From Thermoproteota archaeon (GTDB lineage: Archaea > Thermoproteota > Methanomethylicia > Methanomethylicales > B66-G16): 14,708 nt of DNA. Below the pieces are notes generated by a model, which saw only the letters and a list, made by a program, of their open reading frames with translations, was not told where the DNA came from and searched no databases. Location: NCBI GenBank assembly GCA_003649085.1, contig QMQV01000036.1, positions 1 to 14,708 of the forward strand, in the 5' to 3' direction. The position numbers and the translations under genes were made by a program. Positions 1 through 6,082 of the stretch are shown here, one piece after another. The stretch's first letter is position 1. Every line of letters begins with the position of its first letter.

Positions 1-319
1 GGAAACTCCACCCACCGCGTGGGAACGTGACGCCGCGAGGCGTAGGGGGAGACCCCTGCTCTTGGAGCAGAAACGACACGTCCACAGGCTAGATGACGAT
101 GAGGCGGCTGAGGCGGGGCATAAAGCCCTGCCGAGAAGGCTCCCGGCAACGGGAGCTGAGCTAACCCGTTGAGTAGGCCTGTGGGAGCGTTGAAACGGCC
201 AACCCACGGGGTGCAAGGGCGAGTAGGGGCTGATGAGGCCCACGCGAAGCCCGGGTAGCCCGCTTAGCGGAATGCCGCCTAAAACAGAAGGTGGGTTACG
301 GCCAACTCACCTACTCGCC
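1..319 (+). ncRNA. rnpB: RNase P RNA, archaeal, 5' end truncated by the window edge
   Basis: Catalytic RNA of RNase P, which removes 5' leaders from pre-tRNAs. The window opens inside the universal 5' core (GGAAACTCC followed by CCACCC, the 5' strand of helix P4). The 3' core is at about 285-310: ACAGAA, then GGTGGGTTACGGCC and AACTCACC, the usual 3' strand of P4 plus the run into P1. The CCACCC and GGTGGG blocks pair as P4. Internal landmarks include AGAAACGACACG near 70 and GGGGTGCAAGGG near 208. The 3' end is placed at the CTACTCGCC that would close P1; its 5' partner lies before base 1. GC content is far above the neighbouring genes, as expected for a structural RNA in a thermophile. The tail meets the end of the opposite-strand tsr3 gene, overlapping it by about nine bases. 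Both end positions are inferred from the consensus. Confidence 0.9.
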
Positions 320-844
320 GCTTACAACAGCTTCTATAAACTCTCTTTCTAGCTGATACACCTCTTCTCTACTCCTCGCCTGTTGATAAGCTTCTAGAGG
401 CTCCTTGTTTAAGGATAGGAAGGTTTCACCCCACTTAAACTTCGATAATATGTTGAGAGCTTGGGACTTAAAGCCTAAGATGTAAAGTGCAGCTGCTAAA
501 GCCTCTGCAGTACTAAGCTTGCCTGGTTCTGCGTAGTTTACTGGGTTTGCTGCTAAGAGGTATGGCAACCTCCTATCGTTGAACTTCGACAAGTCGAAGT
601 ACATGTCGTTAAGCTTTTCCCACGAGCAGTCAAGAGCGATTAAACCTCTTTTAATCGCTATCTCCGCGTCTTCTGGGCCTATGACTATCTTAGAGTAAGG
701 GTGTAGTACTAGAGCCGCTTTAGGCACGCGTACTAAAGAGGAGGAGATCTTTGCTAAGTTCAACTTCTTAAGCTTTAAAGCAGTACATTTCCTTGGGTCA
801 CACTGCCTATAGTGTACGACGTAGAGCTTTACTTCTTCTAGCAC
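311..844 (-). CDS. tsr3: Tsr3, small-subunit rRNA aminocarboxypropyltransferase
   Basis: Family members transfer the 3-amino-3-carboxypropyl group of S-adenosylmethionine to a pseudouridine of small-subunit rRNA, a late ribosome maturation step. The 177-residue length is normal. The N-terminal block HYRQCDPRKCTALKL (residues 11-25) is the family's DxxxDPKKCTG-type motif with some substitutions. LDCSWEKL (71-78), RRLPYLLAANPVNY (91-104), KLSTAEALAAALYILG (109-124) and FKWGETFLSLN (136-146) follow in the usual order. The start is GTG at 844. It lies 23 bases past a minus-strand TATA box at 867-877, so the message is probably leaderless or nearly so. The gene diverges from tiaS, and its stop overlaps the 3' end of rnpB. 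All three neighbours act on structural RNA, which fits but does not prove shared control. Confidence 0.93.
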   Translation of the reverse strand: MLEEVKLYVVHYRQCDPRKCTALKLKKLNLAKISSSLVRVPKAALVLHPYSKIVIGPEDAEIAIKRGLIALDCSWEKLNDMYFDLSKFNDRRLPYLLAANPVNYAEPGKLSTAEALAAALYILGFKSQALNILSKFKWGETFLSLNKEPLEAYQQARSREEVYQLEREFIEAVVSGE

Positions 845-866
845 GTTTTGATAGAGGCTAGATAAG

Positions 867-877
867 CGTTTTTATAG
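867..877. promoter_or_regulatory. Shared TATA element between tsr3 and tiaS
   Basis: The 64-base gap between the divergent tsr3 and tiaS starts has one clear AT-rich core. It reads TTTTTATAG on the plus strand and CTATAAAAA on the minus strand. The minus reading places a start site close to the tsr3 GTG at 844. The plus reading places one at about 898, ten bases before the tiaS ATG at 909. I see no second TATA box in the gap, so one element may serve both directions. Confidence 0.5.
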
Positions 878-908
878 TTTAGTTCACGTAGTCGTATGCG
901 GATATTAG

Positions 909-2240
909 ATGGTGAGAAGCCTCGTACATATAGGCATAGATGACACAGATTCACCAGCTTATGGCGGATGTACAACGTACGTAGCCGCTTTAGCAGTTGA
1001 AAAGCTAATTAAAGCAGGGTTTGAGTTTGCAGATTACCCAAACTTGATAAGGCTTAACCCTAACATACCTTGGAAATCCCGGGGCAATGGCGCTGTTGCG
1101 CTTAGACTATACGCCGATGACATTGATGAGCCCTTTAACATAGTTGTCAACGTATTGAAACAAGCTTATGTTAAGGAAGATCCGAGAAATCAGCCTGGTA
1201 TTGTGGCTTTCAAAGGAGAGATACTTGATGAAGTCAAGTCATATTCTATGAGAGCGCTTTTCGACGTATTGTCAGTAGAAGACGCTCTTAAGGTTATTGA
1301 AAAACACGGTATGTTAAGCTACTGGGAAAGGGGTAAAAGAGGACTAATAGGGGCTTTAGCGGCTGTAGGCTTAACGCTTCAAGAAGACTACACATACGAA
1401 CTGCTCGCGTATAGGGTTAAGGGGAACTATGGTAAGCCTAGGAGGATAAAGTTTGAAAGCGTTATCGAAATGGATAGGGTAACCAAGCCTTTAACCTTCA
1501 ATAACGTAGATTATGGCTCAAGCCGCCTGTTAATTGCCCCTCACGGCCCTGACCCAGTTTTATATGGTGTTAGAGGAGAAACTCCTGAAGCGCTTCTTTT
1601 AGCAAAGGAACTTATTGAGGTTGAAGAGCCTATTGAAAGGTGGGTCATCTTTAGGACGAACCACGGAACTGACATGCACTTCATCAAGAAGTTTAAGGTT
1701 TCCGAACTTAAACCCTACTTATCAGCTATCGTAGAGGGGTACGTAGTCAAAAACCCTACGTCGATAGCTGGAGGACACGTGTTGTTTAAGTTAGCTGATG
1801 AAACCGGTGAAATCGATGTGGTAGCTTACGAGCCAACAGGTGATTTGCGTAGAGCTGTCAGGGAGCTAATTGAAGGAGACTACGTGGAGGTATATGGCGG
1901 AGTTAAGCAGCTTGAAAGCGGTGCTCTTACACTAAACTTAGAGAAGCTTATAGTCCTTAAGCTAGCTGAGAAGATTATGGTGTTAAACCCTAAATGCCCC
2001 AGGTGCGGTAAGCGCATGAAGTCAGAAGGCAAAGGGAAAGGCTTCCAATGTGAAAAGTGCAAGCTCAAGCTCAGAGAGGCCGAAAAAGAGGTCATTAAGT
2101 TAAGTAGGGCGCTTAACGAAATGGAAATATACGTAGCTTCGCCTAAAGCACATAGACACTTAACTAAACCTTTACAGAGGTATGGGCTAGAGAAAAAAGG
2201 CGAGCCATTTGAACTCATTGAGAAGTGGCACGAGCCTTAA
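909..2240 (+). CDS. tiaS: TiaS, tRNA(Ile2) 2-agmatinylcytidine synthetase
   Basis: TiaS uses ATP and agmatine to convert C34 of the CAU-anticodon isoleucine tRNA into agmatidine, so the tRNA reads AUA rather than AUG. The family is archaeal. The N-terminus has IGIDDTDSPAYGGCTT (residues 8-23) with the acidic DDTD cluster. The body has the conserved FRTNHGTDMH (248-257). An OB-fold nucleic-acid-binding domain spans about 265-355 (Y-VVKNP, GGHVLFKLAD). A zinc ribbon follows, with cysteine pairs at 363/366 and 381/384, and then a basic tail. The 443-residue length is close to the family norm. Start ATG 909 is preferred because it begins the conserved IGIDD block at the normal distance, although GTG follows at once. 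The gene begins a plus-strand run with herA and nurA, 49 bases before herA. Confidence 0.95.
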   Translation: MVRSLVHIGIDDTDSPAYGGCTTYVAALAVEKLIKAGFEFADYPNLIRLNPNIPWKSRGNGAVALRLYADDIDEPFNIVVNVLKQAYVKEDPRNQPGIVAFKGEILDEVKSYSMRALFDVLSVEDALKVIEKHGMLSYWERGKRGLIGALAAVGLTLQEDYTYELLAYRVKGNYGKPRRIKFESVIEMDRVTKPLTFNNVDYGSSRLLIAPHGPDPVLYGVRGETPEALLLAKELIEVEEPIERWVIFRTNHGTDMHFIKKFKVSELKPYLSAIVEGYVVKNPTSIAGGHVLFKLADETGEIDVVAYEPTGDLRRAVRELIEGDYVEVYGGVKQLESGALTLNLEKLIVLKLAEKIMVLNPKCPRCGKRMKSEGKGKGFQCEKCKLKLREAEKEVIKLSRALNEMEIYVASPKAHRHLTKPLQRYGLEKKGEPFELIEKWHEP

Positions 2241-2289
2241 GAAAAAGCGAGAAATTTTACAGGAGAGAATTATTTGTGAGGCTTAGATC

Positions 2290-3708
2290 TTGAAAGCAGA
2301 GGATTTTGGACCTGAAATAGGCATCGTAGCTAGCGGCTCAACAGCTGTATCAGCGCCCATTGTGTTAAATCAGAGAGTAGAGGACCTCGTCGAAGATGAG
2401 CAGTTAGCAGTTGTAAGTGACCCTGCTTTTTCCAACCGTCTGTTCTTTAGTGTCGTTAGGAAACTCACGCGATACGAGCCTTTCCTGAGAGAACGGGTAA
2501 GAAGTGTTTATGTGGATTATCCAGATGTTTTAGATAAGAGCCTAGTTATGCCTTTTTCAAATGCTCAGCTAAACATATACGGCATCTTAGACTTAGACAA
2601 GAAGCGTTTTAGAGAAAACACCATCGCGCCACATCCTGGGTCTAAGGTGTACTTAGTTGAGAGGGGGGCTCTACTAGAGGAGTTCTTTAGCACAGGAGTA
2701 AGCGCGTTAAACGTTGGAGAGCATAAATATAGTGGCTGGTCGATACCGCTAGATCACACGAAGCTAAACTGTCACATAGGAGTTTTTGGCGCAACGGGGA
2801 CGGGTAAAAGTAGGCTGATACGGGCATTGGTAGATGAAATTGTCAGTAAAACTGACAGCTCGTTAATCGTATTTGATCACACAGGTGTAGATTACGCGCC
2901 CTTCTATCAAGGTAAGAGCATACCTTCAAGCTCTTTGACCATTTCCCCCGCGATAGTAGCTTCTGTTTTATGCGACTTAGCTAGGCTATCGTGGCAAACC
3001 TTCGGAGAATACCTAGAGATTTCTTGTGTAAAATATCATGACGAAGCTAAGGAAAAAGGTTGGTCTCGAGAGGGGTTTATGAGGCAGCTAGAGCAGACTA
3101 TGAAGAGTTTAGGGGCAAGGCCTCAGACGATTGAGAAAGCGAAGATTTTTATTGAGAAATTTGTGCCTAGCACGTTCTTCAGCGACTTGAGCGCTAGGAG
3201 GATAACTCCAAGACAGCTTATTGAGAAGGCGCTTAGGGAGAAGCTCGTAGTGGTAGACTTAAGCGCTGATAGGGAACTTATTGTTAAGCAAGCTGTTGTG
3301 AGGGATGTTCTCGAAGAAGGATGGAAGCTGATAAAGGAGAGGCAAGCGCCGATAAACCTGGGAGTAGTAATAGATGAGGCACAGAACTACGCCCCTGAAG
3401 GATGGACTTTATGTGGAGAAGCTGTTGAAACAGTAGCTAGAGAGGGGAGGAAGTGGAGGTTTTTCATAGTATTGGCAAGCCAGAGGGTAGCTAGAGACAT
3501 TAGAACTACTGTTAGAGCAAACTTAGGCACCGTGTTCTTCTCAAAGCTTCAAGCAACTGGAGATTTAAGGGAGATTGGAGGGTATATGGATTTAGCAGGG
3601 CTAACAGACGCGTCGCTTGCGCAGCTAGGAGAAAGAGAGTTTTTCGTAGCTGGGCTAATCAACCCGTTAAGAAGACCGCTCTTGCTTAAGGTTAAGGAGG
3701 TTACTTAA
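2290..3708 (+). CDS. herA: HerA, hexameric DNA-translocating ATPase of end resection
   Basis: HerA is an FtsK/VirB4-like ATPase that forms a ring on double-stranded DNA and works with the nuclease NurA to resect DNA ends for recombination. The N-terminal ~120 residues resemble the HAS beta-barrel (IGIVASGSTAV at 11-20, with YGILDLD near 97). Walker A is GATGTGKS at 167-174. Walker B is VVIDEAQNYAPE at 359-370. LASQRVARDI (395-404) supplies the sensor and arginine-finger region, and the C-terminal strand (LLLKVKEV) matches the family's clamp. The 472-residue length is typical. The TTG start has GAGG eight bases upstream (2278-2281) and no better start follows. The TAA stop shares one base with the nurA ATG, so translation is likely coupled. 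No mre11 or rad50 lies in the window, although they are often linked elsewhere. Confidence 0.94.
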   Translation: MKAEDFGPEIGIVASGSTAVSAPIVLNQRVEDLVEDEQLAVVSDPAFSNRLFFSVVRKLTRYEPFLRERVRSVYVDYPDVLDKSLVMPFSNAQLNIYGILDLDKKRFRENTIAPHPGSKVYLVERGALLEEFFSTGVSALNVGEHKYSGWSIPLDHTKLNCHIGVFGATGTGKSRLIRALVDEIVSKTDSSLIVFDHTGVDYAPFYQGKSIPSSSLTISPAIVASVLCDLARLSWQTFGEYLEISCVKYHDEAKEKGWSREGFMRQLEQTMKSLGARPQTIEKAKIFIEKFVPSTFFSDLSARRITPRQLIEKALREKLVVVDLSADRELIVKQAVVRDVLEEGWKLIKERQAPINLGVVIDEAQNYAPEGWTLCGEAVETVAREGRKWRFFIVLASQRVARDIRTTVRANLGTVFFSKLQATGDLREIGGYMDLAGLTDASLAQLGEREFFVAGLINPLRRPLLLKVKEVT

Positions 3709-4814
3709 TGGCTGAAGAGCAGATGCCTGAAGCTGAGGTTGAAGAGCTTTCAATACTAGCTTCGCCTCCAGCTTTAGTTTCTGTATTGAGGAAGACTAGG
3801 GAAAAAGCAAGGGATGAGCTTGCCCCCAAAATAGAGGAAGCTGCAAAGCTCGCTAGGGTCTTAAGGAGCAAACTTGAAGTAAGAGAGGTAGGGGGATTAG
3901 AAGCTAAGTTTAAGACCGTAGCTGTAGATTCCACCTACACTATTCCACATCTAGAGCTGATTGGTGGAAAACTGGCTGTTATAGTAACCGGCTACGTTGT
4001 AGCTCCGAGAGAAGCTGCCATTTTACCACATTACCCTATAGCTGACGTGGTCTTTAGCGATAAGGAAGTTGGCTTCGAAAATTTAGTTAGTAGGAAGTCG
4101 AAGGAAATGGAGCTTAAGATAGCTATAGGCTTGTTAAAAATGAAGAGAGAGGGTAAGGCTGACTTCGACTTATTAGCGCTTGACGGCAGAATACTTCCGC
4201 CGCCACACCCATACTTTACCGTACACAATGTGGCTAAGAAGTTCATAAAGTTAGCGAAGGAAACTAAGACAACAGTTATAGGTGTTGTGAAAAGAGCCCA
4301 CACGAGATATCTATCTACTTTGGCAGGTAGGGAAATGCCTGTCAACGATAAAGTGGTCATGAGCTGGATACTAGGACCTGGAGAATACGTAAGTTTAGGA
4401 AAGCTCTTTAACATCATTCCAAACTACGTCAAATACTTAGTTGAAAACAAGGAAGAGAAGCGCTACGTAAAAACTTTAGAAAAACATCCTGAGCTTGGGG
4501 AAGTAGAGGTATTTTTCTATAAGTCAAAGATGCCTACGCTGTATAGACAAGCCACTAAAGTGGAATTATTAAACTACGGAGAGCTTAGCGTCGACGAGCT
4601 TATGGCCTACTTGATAAACAGCACGTCGCCAAACGGCGTCCCATTCTTTATAGATCAAGTCGATGAGTATGTCAGGTTTGAAGCTAGAGCATTAGGCATA
4701 ATTCAGCAAATTATAGAGGCGGAGCTGGCTAAGCTGAGAGGAGTTGAGGGCTTCGTATTTTCAGGATATACCAATCCTCAAAAAGCCTACTTATTTAGGC
4801 CACCAGAAGTCTAA
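3708..4814 (+). CDS. nurA: NurA, 5'-3' DNA nuclease partner of HerA
   Basis: NurA is a manganese-dependent nuclease with an RNase H-like fold that forms a dimer docked on the HerA hexamer and cuts DNA fed through it. Conserved acidic motifs are visible: VAVDSTY around D74 (the usual VDGS-type motif I, here with S and T after D) and LLALDGRILPPPHPYF around D159. The C-terminal block VPFFIDQVDEYVRFEARA starts near 311. The first ~60 residues are charged and helical, as in the family. The start has an excellent ribosome binding site (AAGGAGG, 3694-3700) seven bases before ATG, lying inside the end of herA with a TAATG overlap. The 368-residue length is normal. The C-terminal histidine described in some Sulfolobus homologues is not obvious; aspartates are there instead. 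Confidence 0.92.
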   Translation: MAEEQMPEAEVEELSILASPPALVSVLRKTREKARDELAPKIEEAAKLARVLRSKLEVREVGGLEAKFKTVAVDSTYTIPHLELIGGKLAVIVTGYVVAPREAAILPHYPIADVVFSDKEVGFENLVSRKSKEMELKIAIGLLKMKREGKADFDLLALDGRILPPPHPYFTVHNVAKKFIKLAKETKTTVIGVVKRAHTRYLSTLAGREMPVNDKVVMSWILGPGEYVSLGKLFNIIPNYVKYLVENKEEKRYVKTLEKHPELGEVEVFFYKSKMPTLYRQATKVELLNYGELSVDELMAYLINSTSPNGVPFFIDQVDEYVRFEARALGIIQQIIEAELAKLRGVEGFVFSGYTNPQKAYLFRPPEV

Positions 4815-4845
4815 GATAGTAAAAGCTATTATGTCTCACTAGGTT

Positions 4846-4854
4846 CTTATTATA
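4846..4854 (+). promoter_or_regulatory. TATA box of the candidate small RNA
   Basis: CTTATTATA lies about 32 bases after the nurA stop. A start site roughly 25 bases downstream would fall at 4875-4880, exactly where the 5' arm of the candidate RNA's closing stem begins (4878). That agreement is the main support. It could instead be a chance AT-rich run. Confidence 0.45.
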
Positions 4855-4877
4855 CGCGCCGATGATGGGATAGCACT

Positions 4878-4990
4878 GGGAGAGCCGATGGTGTGAGGTA
4901 GGTCGGGAAAACTGAGGCGCAAAGATTATGTCAGAATCAAGAGAGCTCTTCATCGGCTAAGCCTCGACGGCTCTTCCCTCATCATCCACT
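4878..4990 (+). ncRNA. Candidate structured small RNA of unknown family
   Basis: This is a GC-rich block in an AT-rich, gene-free region. Its first ten bases (GGGAGAGCCG, 4878-4887) pair with CGGCTCTTCCC (4968-4978) with one bulged base, closing an RNA of about 100 nucleotides. A smaller internal helix is possible between GAGGC (near 4914) and GCCTC (4961-4965). Two other pairings compete: AGCCGATG (4883-4890) with CATCGGCT (4951-4958), and GATGATG (4861-4867) with CATCATC (4980-4986). A TATA box sits about 27 bases upstream and a T-tract about 40 bases downstream. I checked for tRNA, 5S, SRP RNA and C/D-box hallmarks and found none that convince. ACCACAG at 4992-4998 recalls an H/ACA tail, but no clear pseudouridylation pocket is visible. 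The function is unknown. Confidence 0.45.
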
Positions 4991-5497
4991 AACCACAGGT
5001 GCCTTAAAAGGCCTTAAAGCTTTTTCTTAACTAGCTCTAAGTGGCCGCGCTTTTTGACACTTTTCCGCTAATAGCGTCTTTAAATGCTTGCTCAATAACA
5101 TCACATGCTACGCTTGCTTAGTCGACGCTTACAACTTATGATTAATGGAGATCGCGTTTGAGTAAAAGGCCGTAGCTCGGCGATATTAAGCTGGGCTCAA
5201 AAGCCCTTAGCGAGCCATGTAAGTTAACTTTGGATTAGGATCTTTGAATCTTCCTTTACGACTTCTAGCCTCATCATGGGAAGCCTCACGTATCACTTAT
5301 GACGGTGAATTGCTGCGAGCTCTCAAAGCCTCTTCGTCAGAGAATTCAACCTTGATCGCGTCGTCCATAAGCTTATCTTCTTCAATAACTTGAAAGCATT
5401 ACCAAAGGTGTTGAAGAAGCTATTGGACTTATTGCTAGTGTTAAAAGACTTTACAGTAGACATCTAGTTGAGTTTGCAACAAGTAGTATGGTGAATT
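4991..5497. other. Gene-free stretch with decayed coding remnants
   Basis: No intact gene is visible. Short open stretches exist on both strands but are broken by stops. One minus-strand run of about 24 codons starts at ATG 5358 (reads MDDAIKVEFSDEEALRA and stops). Another starts near 5279 (reads MRLEVVKEDSKILI and stops). A nested hairpin at 5175-5215 pairs GCTCG with CGAGC around GGGCT-CAAA-AGCCC; the bases just before it (GGCCGTAGCTC) resemble the 5' part of an archaeal tRNA, but no T-arm or full acceptor stem follows. The impression is an eroding spacer rather than a functional locus. Confidence 0.5.
5001..5028 (+). terminator. Short hairpin and T-tract after the candidate RNA
   Basis: GCCTTAAAAGGC forms a small, tight hairpin and is followed by CTTTTTCTT (5020-5028). 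Archaeal RNA polymerase terminates mainly at T-tracts, so this is a reasonable 3' end for the candidate RNA or for the nurA transcript. Confidence 0.4.
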
Positions 5498-5617
5498 TAG
5501 CAAAGCTGTTGTGATGGTGCTGAAGCTATTAAAGAGCTATACGAGCTTCAGCACCATCACAACAGCTTTGCTACCATCGAGCAAAAAATTCTTCATGGTT
5601 TTGTGACTCTCTTATAA
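5389..5617 (+). pseudogene. Remnant of a helical protein, broken at the palindrome
   Basis: Bases 5389-5514 are open for 41 codons and encode a helical sequence (KGVEEAIGLIASVKRLY, then MVNLAKLL) that stops inside the left arm of the palindrome. In another frame, 5519-5617 is open for 32 codons (AEAIKELYELQ, then FATIEQKILHGFVTLL) and stops at TAA 5615. That second frame is the frame of the intact gene at 5675, and between 5617 and 5675 it stays open. Together this looks like a former gene, or an upstream part of the 5675 gene, split by a frameshift at the palindrome plus one stop. No family is recognised, and chance open frames cannot be excluded. Confidence 0.4.
5488..5577. repeat. Long inverted repeat with 30-bp perfect arms
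   Basis: Bases 5498-5527 are the exact reverse complement of 5544-5573, a 30-bp perfect stem around a 16-base loop (5528-5543). If six bases of the left arm (5493-5498) bulge out, pairing extends through ATGGT (5488-5492) and ACCAT (5573-5577), giving 34 pairs. The arms contain GCTGTTGTGATGGTGC and its complement. No T-tract follows on the plus strand and no strong one on the minus strand, so this is not a standard terminator. It could be the footprint of a template-switch event, a remnant of a palindromic element, or a transcribed hairpin. The length of the perfect match rules out coincidence. Confidence 0.95.
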
Positions 5618-5674
5618 CACTTCGTAACAGCTTTAAAGGAAGAAAATATTTCTGTTAAATATGAGGTCATTGTC

Positions 5675-6082
5675 ATGCAGGTACCTTTAACAGAAGAAGA
5701 AGTTGTTGAAAAGCATGGAGGTAGAGAAGGGGTTTTTGTTAATGGAGAGGTAGATTGGCATAGGTGGTTTTTAAGCTTAAGCAGAGAGGAGAAGGACGCT
5801 TATAGGAGCTTCATAGTTAAGTCTAGTTTAGAGGATGTTCAAGAAAATAAAGTCTTGTGGATGTTTTACACATATGACTACTTAAGCTTAGAAAATTCAC
5901 ATGAAGAACTGCGGCGTATTCACCTTAGATATTACAACCTCCAGCAGTTTAGAGGGGTTACTAGTGGCATGGACGATGAGTTTACCGAGCTTTTTGACTT
6001 GGATATAGACGAGGCAGTCTATGAGATGTTCGAAGCTTACCGCAAGGTGGTAAAGAGTATTGTTGAGAGAAGAGGTCTATGA
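5675..6082 (+). CDS. Unrecognised small acidic protein coupled to a DNA glycosylase
   Basis: This gene encodes 135 residues that I do not recognise. The protein is acidic and rich in aromatic residues. It has no signal peptide or membrane segment. The first third contains EEVVEKHGGREGVFVNGEVDW and WFLSLSREEKDAY; the last third is strongly acidic (MDDEFTELFDLDIDEAVYEMFEAY) and ends in a basic helix (KVVKSIVERRG). ATG 5675 has GAGGT at 5663-5667, seven bases upstream, which supports this start. The stop overlaps the next start as ATGA, so the two are co-translated. That tight coupling suggests a partner or regulator of the glycosylase, but this is inference. The same frame is open from 5618 and a decayed helical stretch lies further upstream, so the protein may once have been longer. 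Confidence 0.75.
   Translation: MQVPLTEEEVVEKHGGREGVFVNGEVDWHRWFLSLSREEKDAYRSFIVKSSLEDVQENKVLWMFYTYDYLSLENSHEELRRIHLRYYNLQQFRGVTSGMDDEFTELFDLDIDEAVYEMFEAYRKVVKSIVERRGL

Noticed and set aside
1880..2218. Minus-strand open frame of 112 codons inside tiaS
   Set aside because: Serine-rich antisense shadow of the TiaS OB-fold and zinc-ribbon coding sequence; no promoter or ribosome binding site.
3701..4417. Minus-strand open frames inside nurA
   Set aside because: Composition is that of antisense translation and the plus-strand NurA is clearly real.
4858..4990. Candidate RNA as a tRNA, SRP RNA or C/D-box guide
   Set aside because: No T-loop sequence, no SRP helix 8 signature, and the GATGATG and CTGA matches are not spaced as C and D boxes.
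5100..5279. Possible decayed RNA polymerase subunit L (RpoL) gene on the minus strand
   Set aside because: MRLEVVKEDSKILI resembles an RpoL start, but the expected GEDHT motif does not follow and the later pieces fit only by choosing frames freely.
5488..5577. Palindrome as an intrinsic terminator
   Set aside because: No T-tract follows on the plus strand and none that is convincing on the minus strand; the arms are also far longer than terminator stems.
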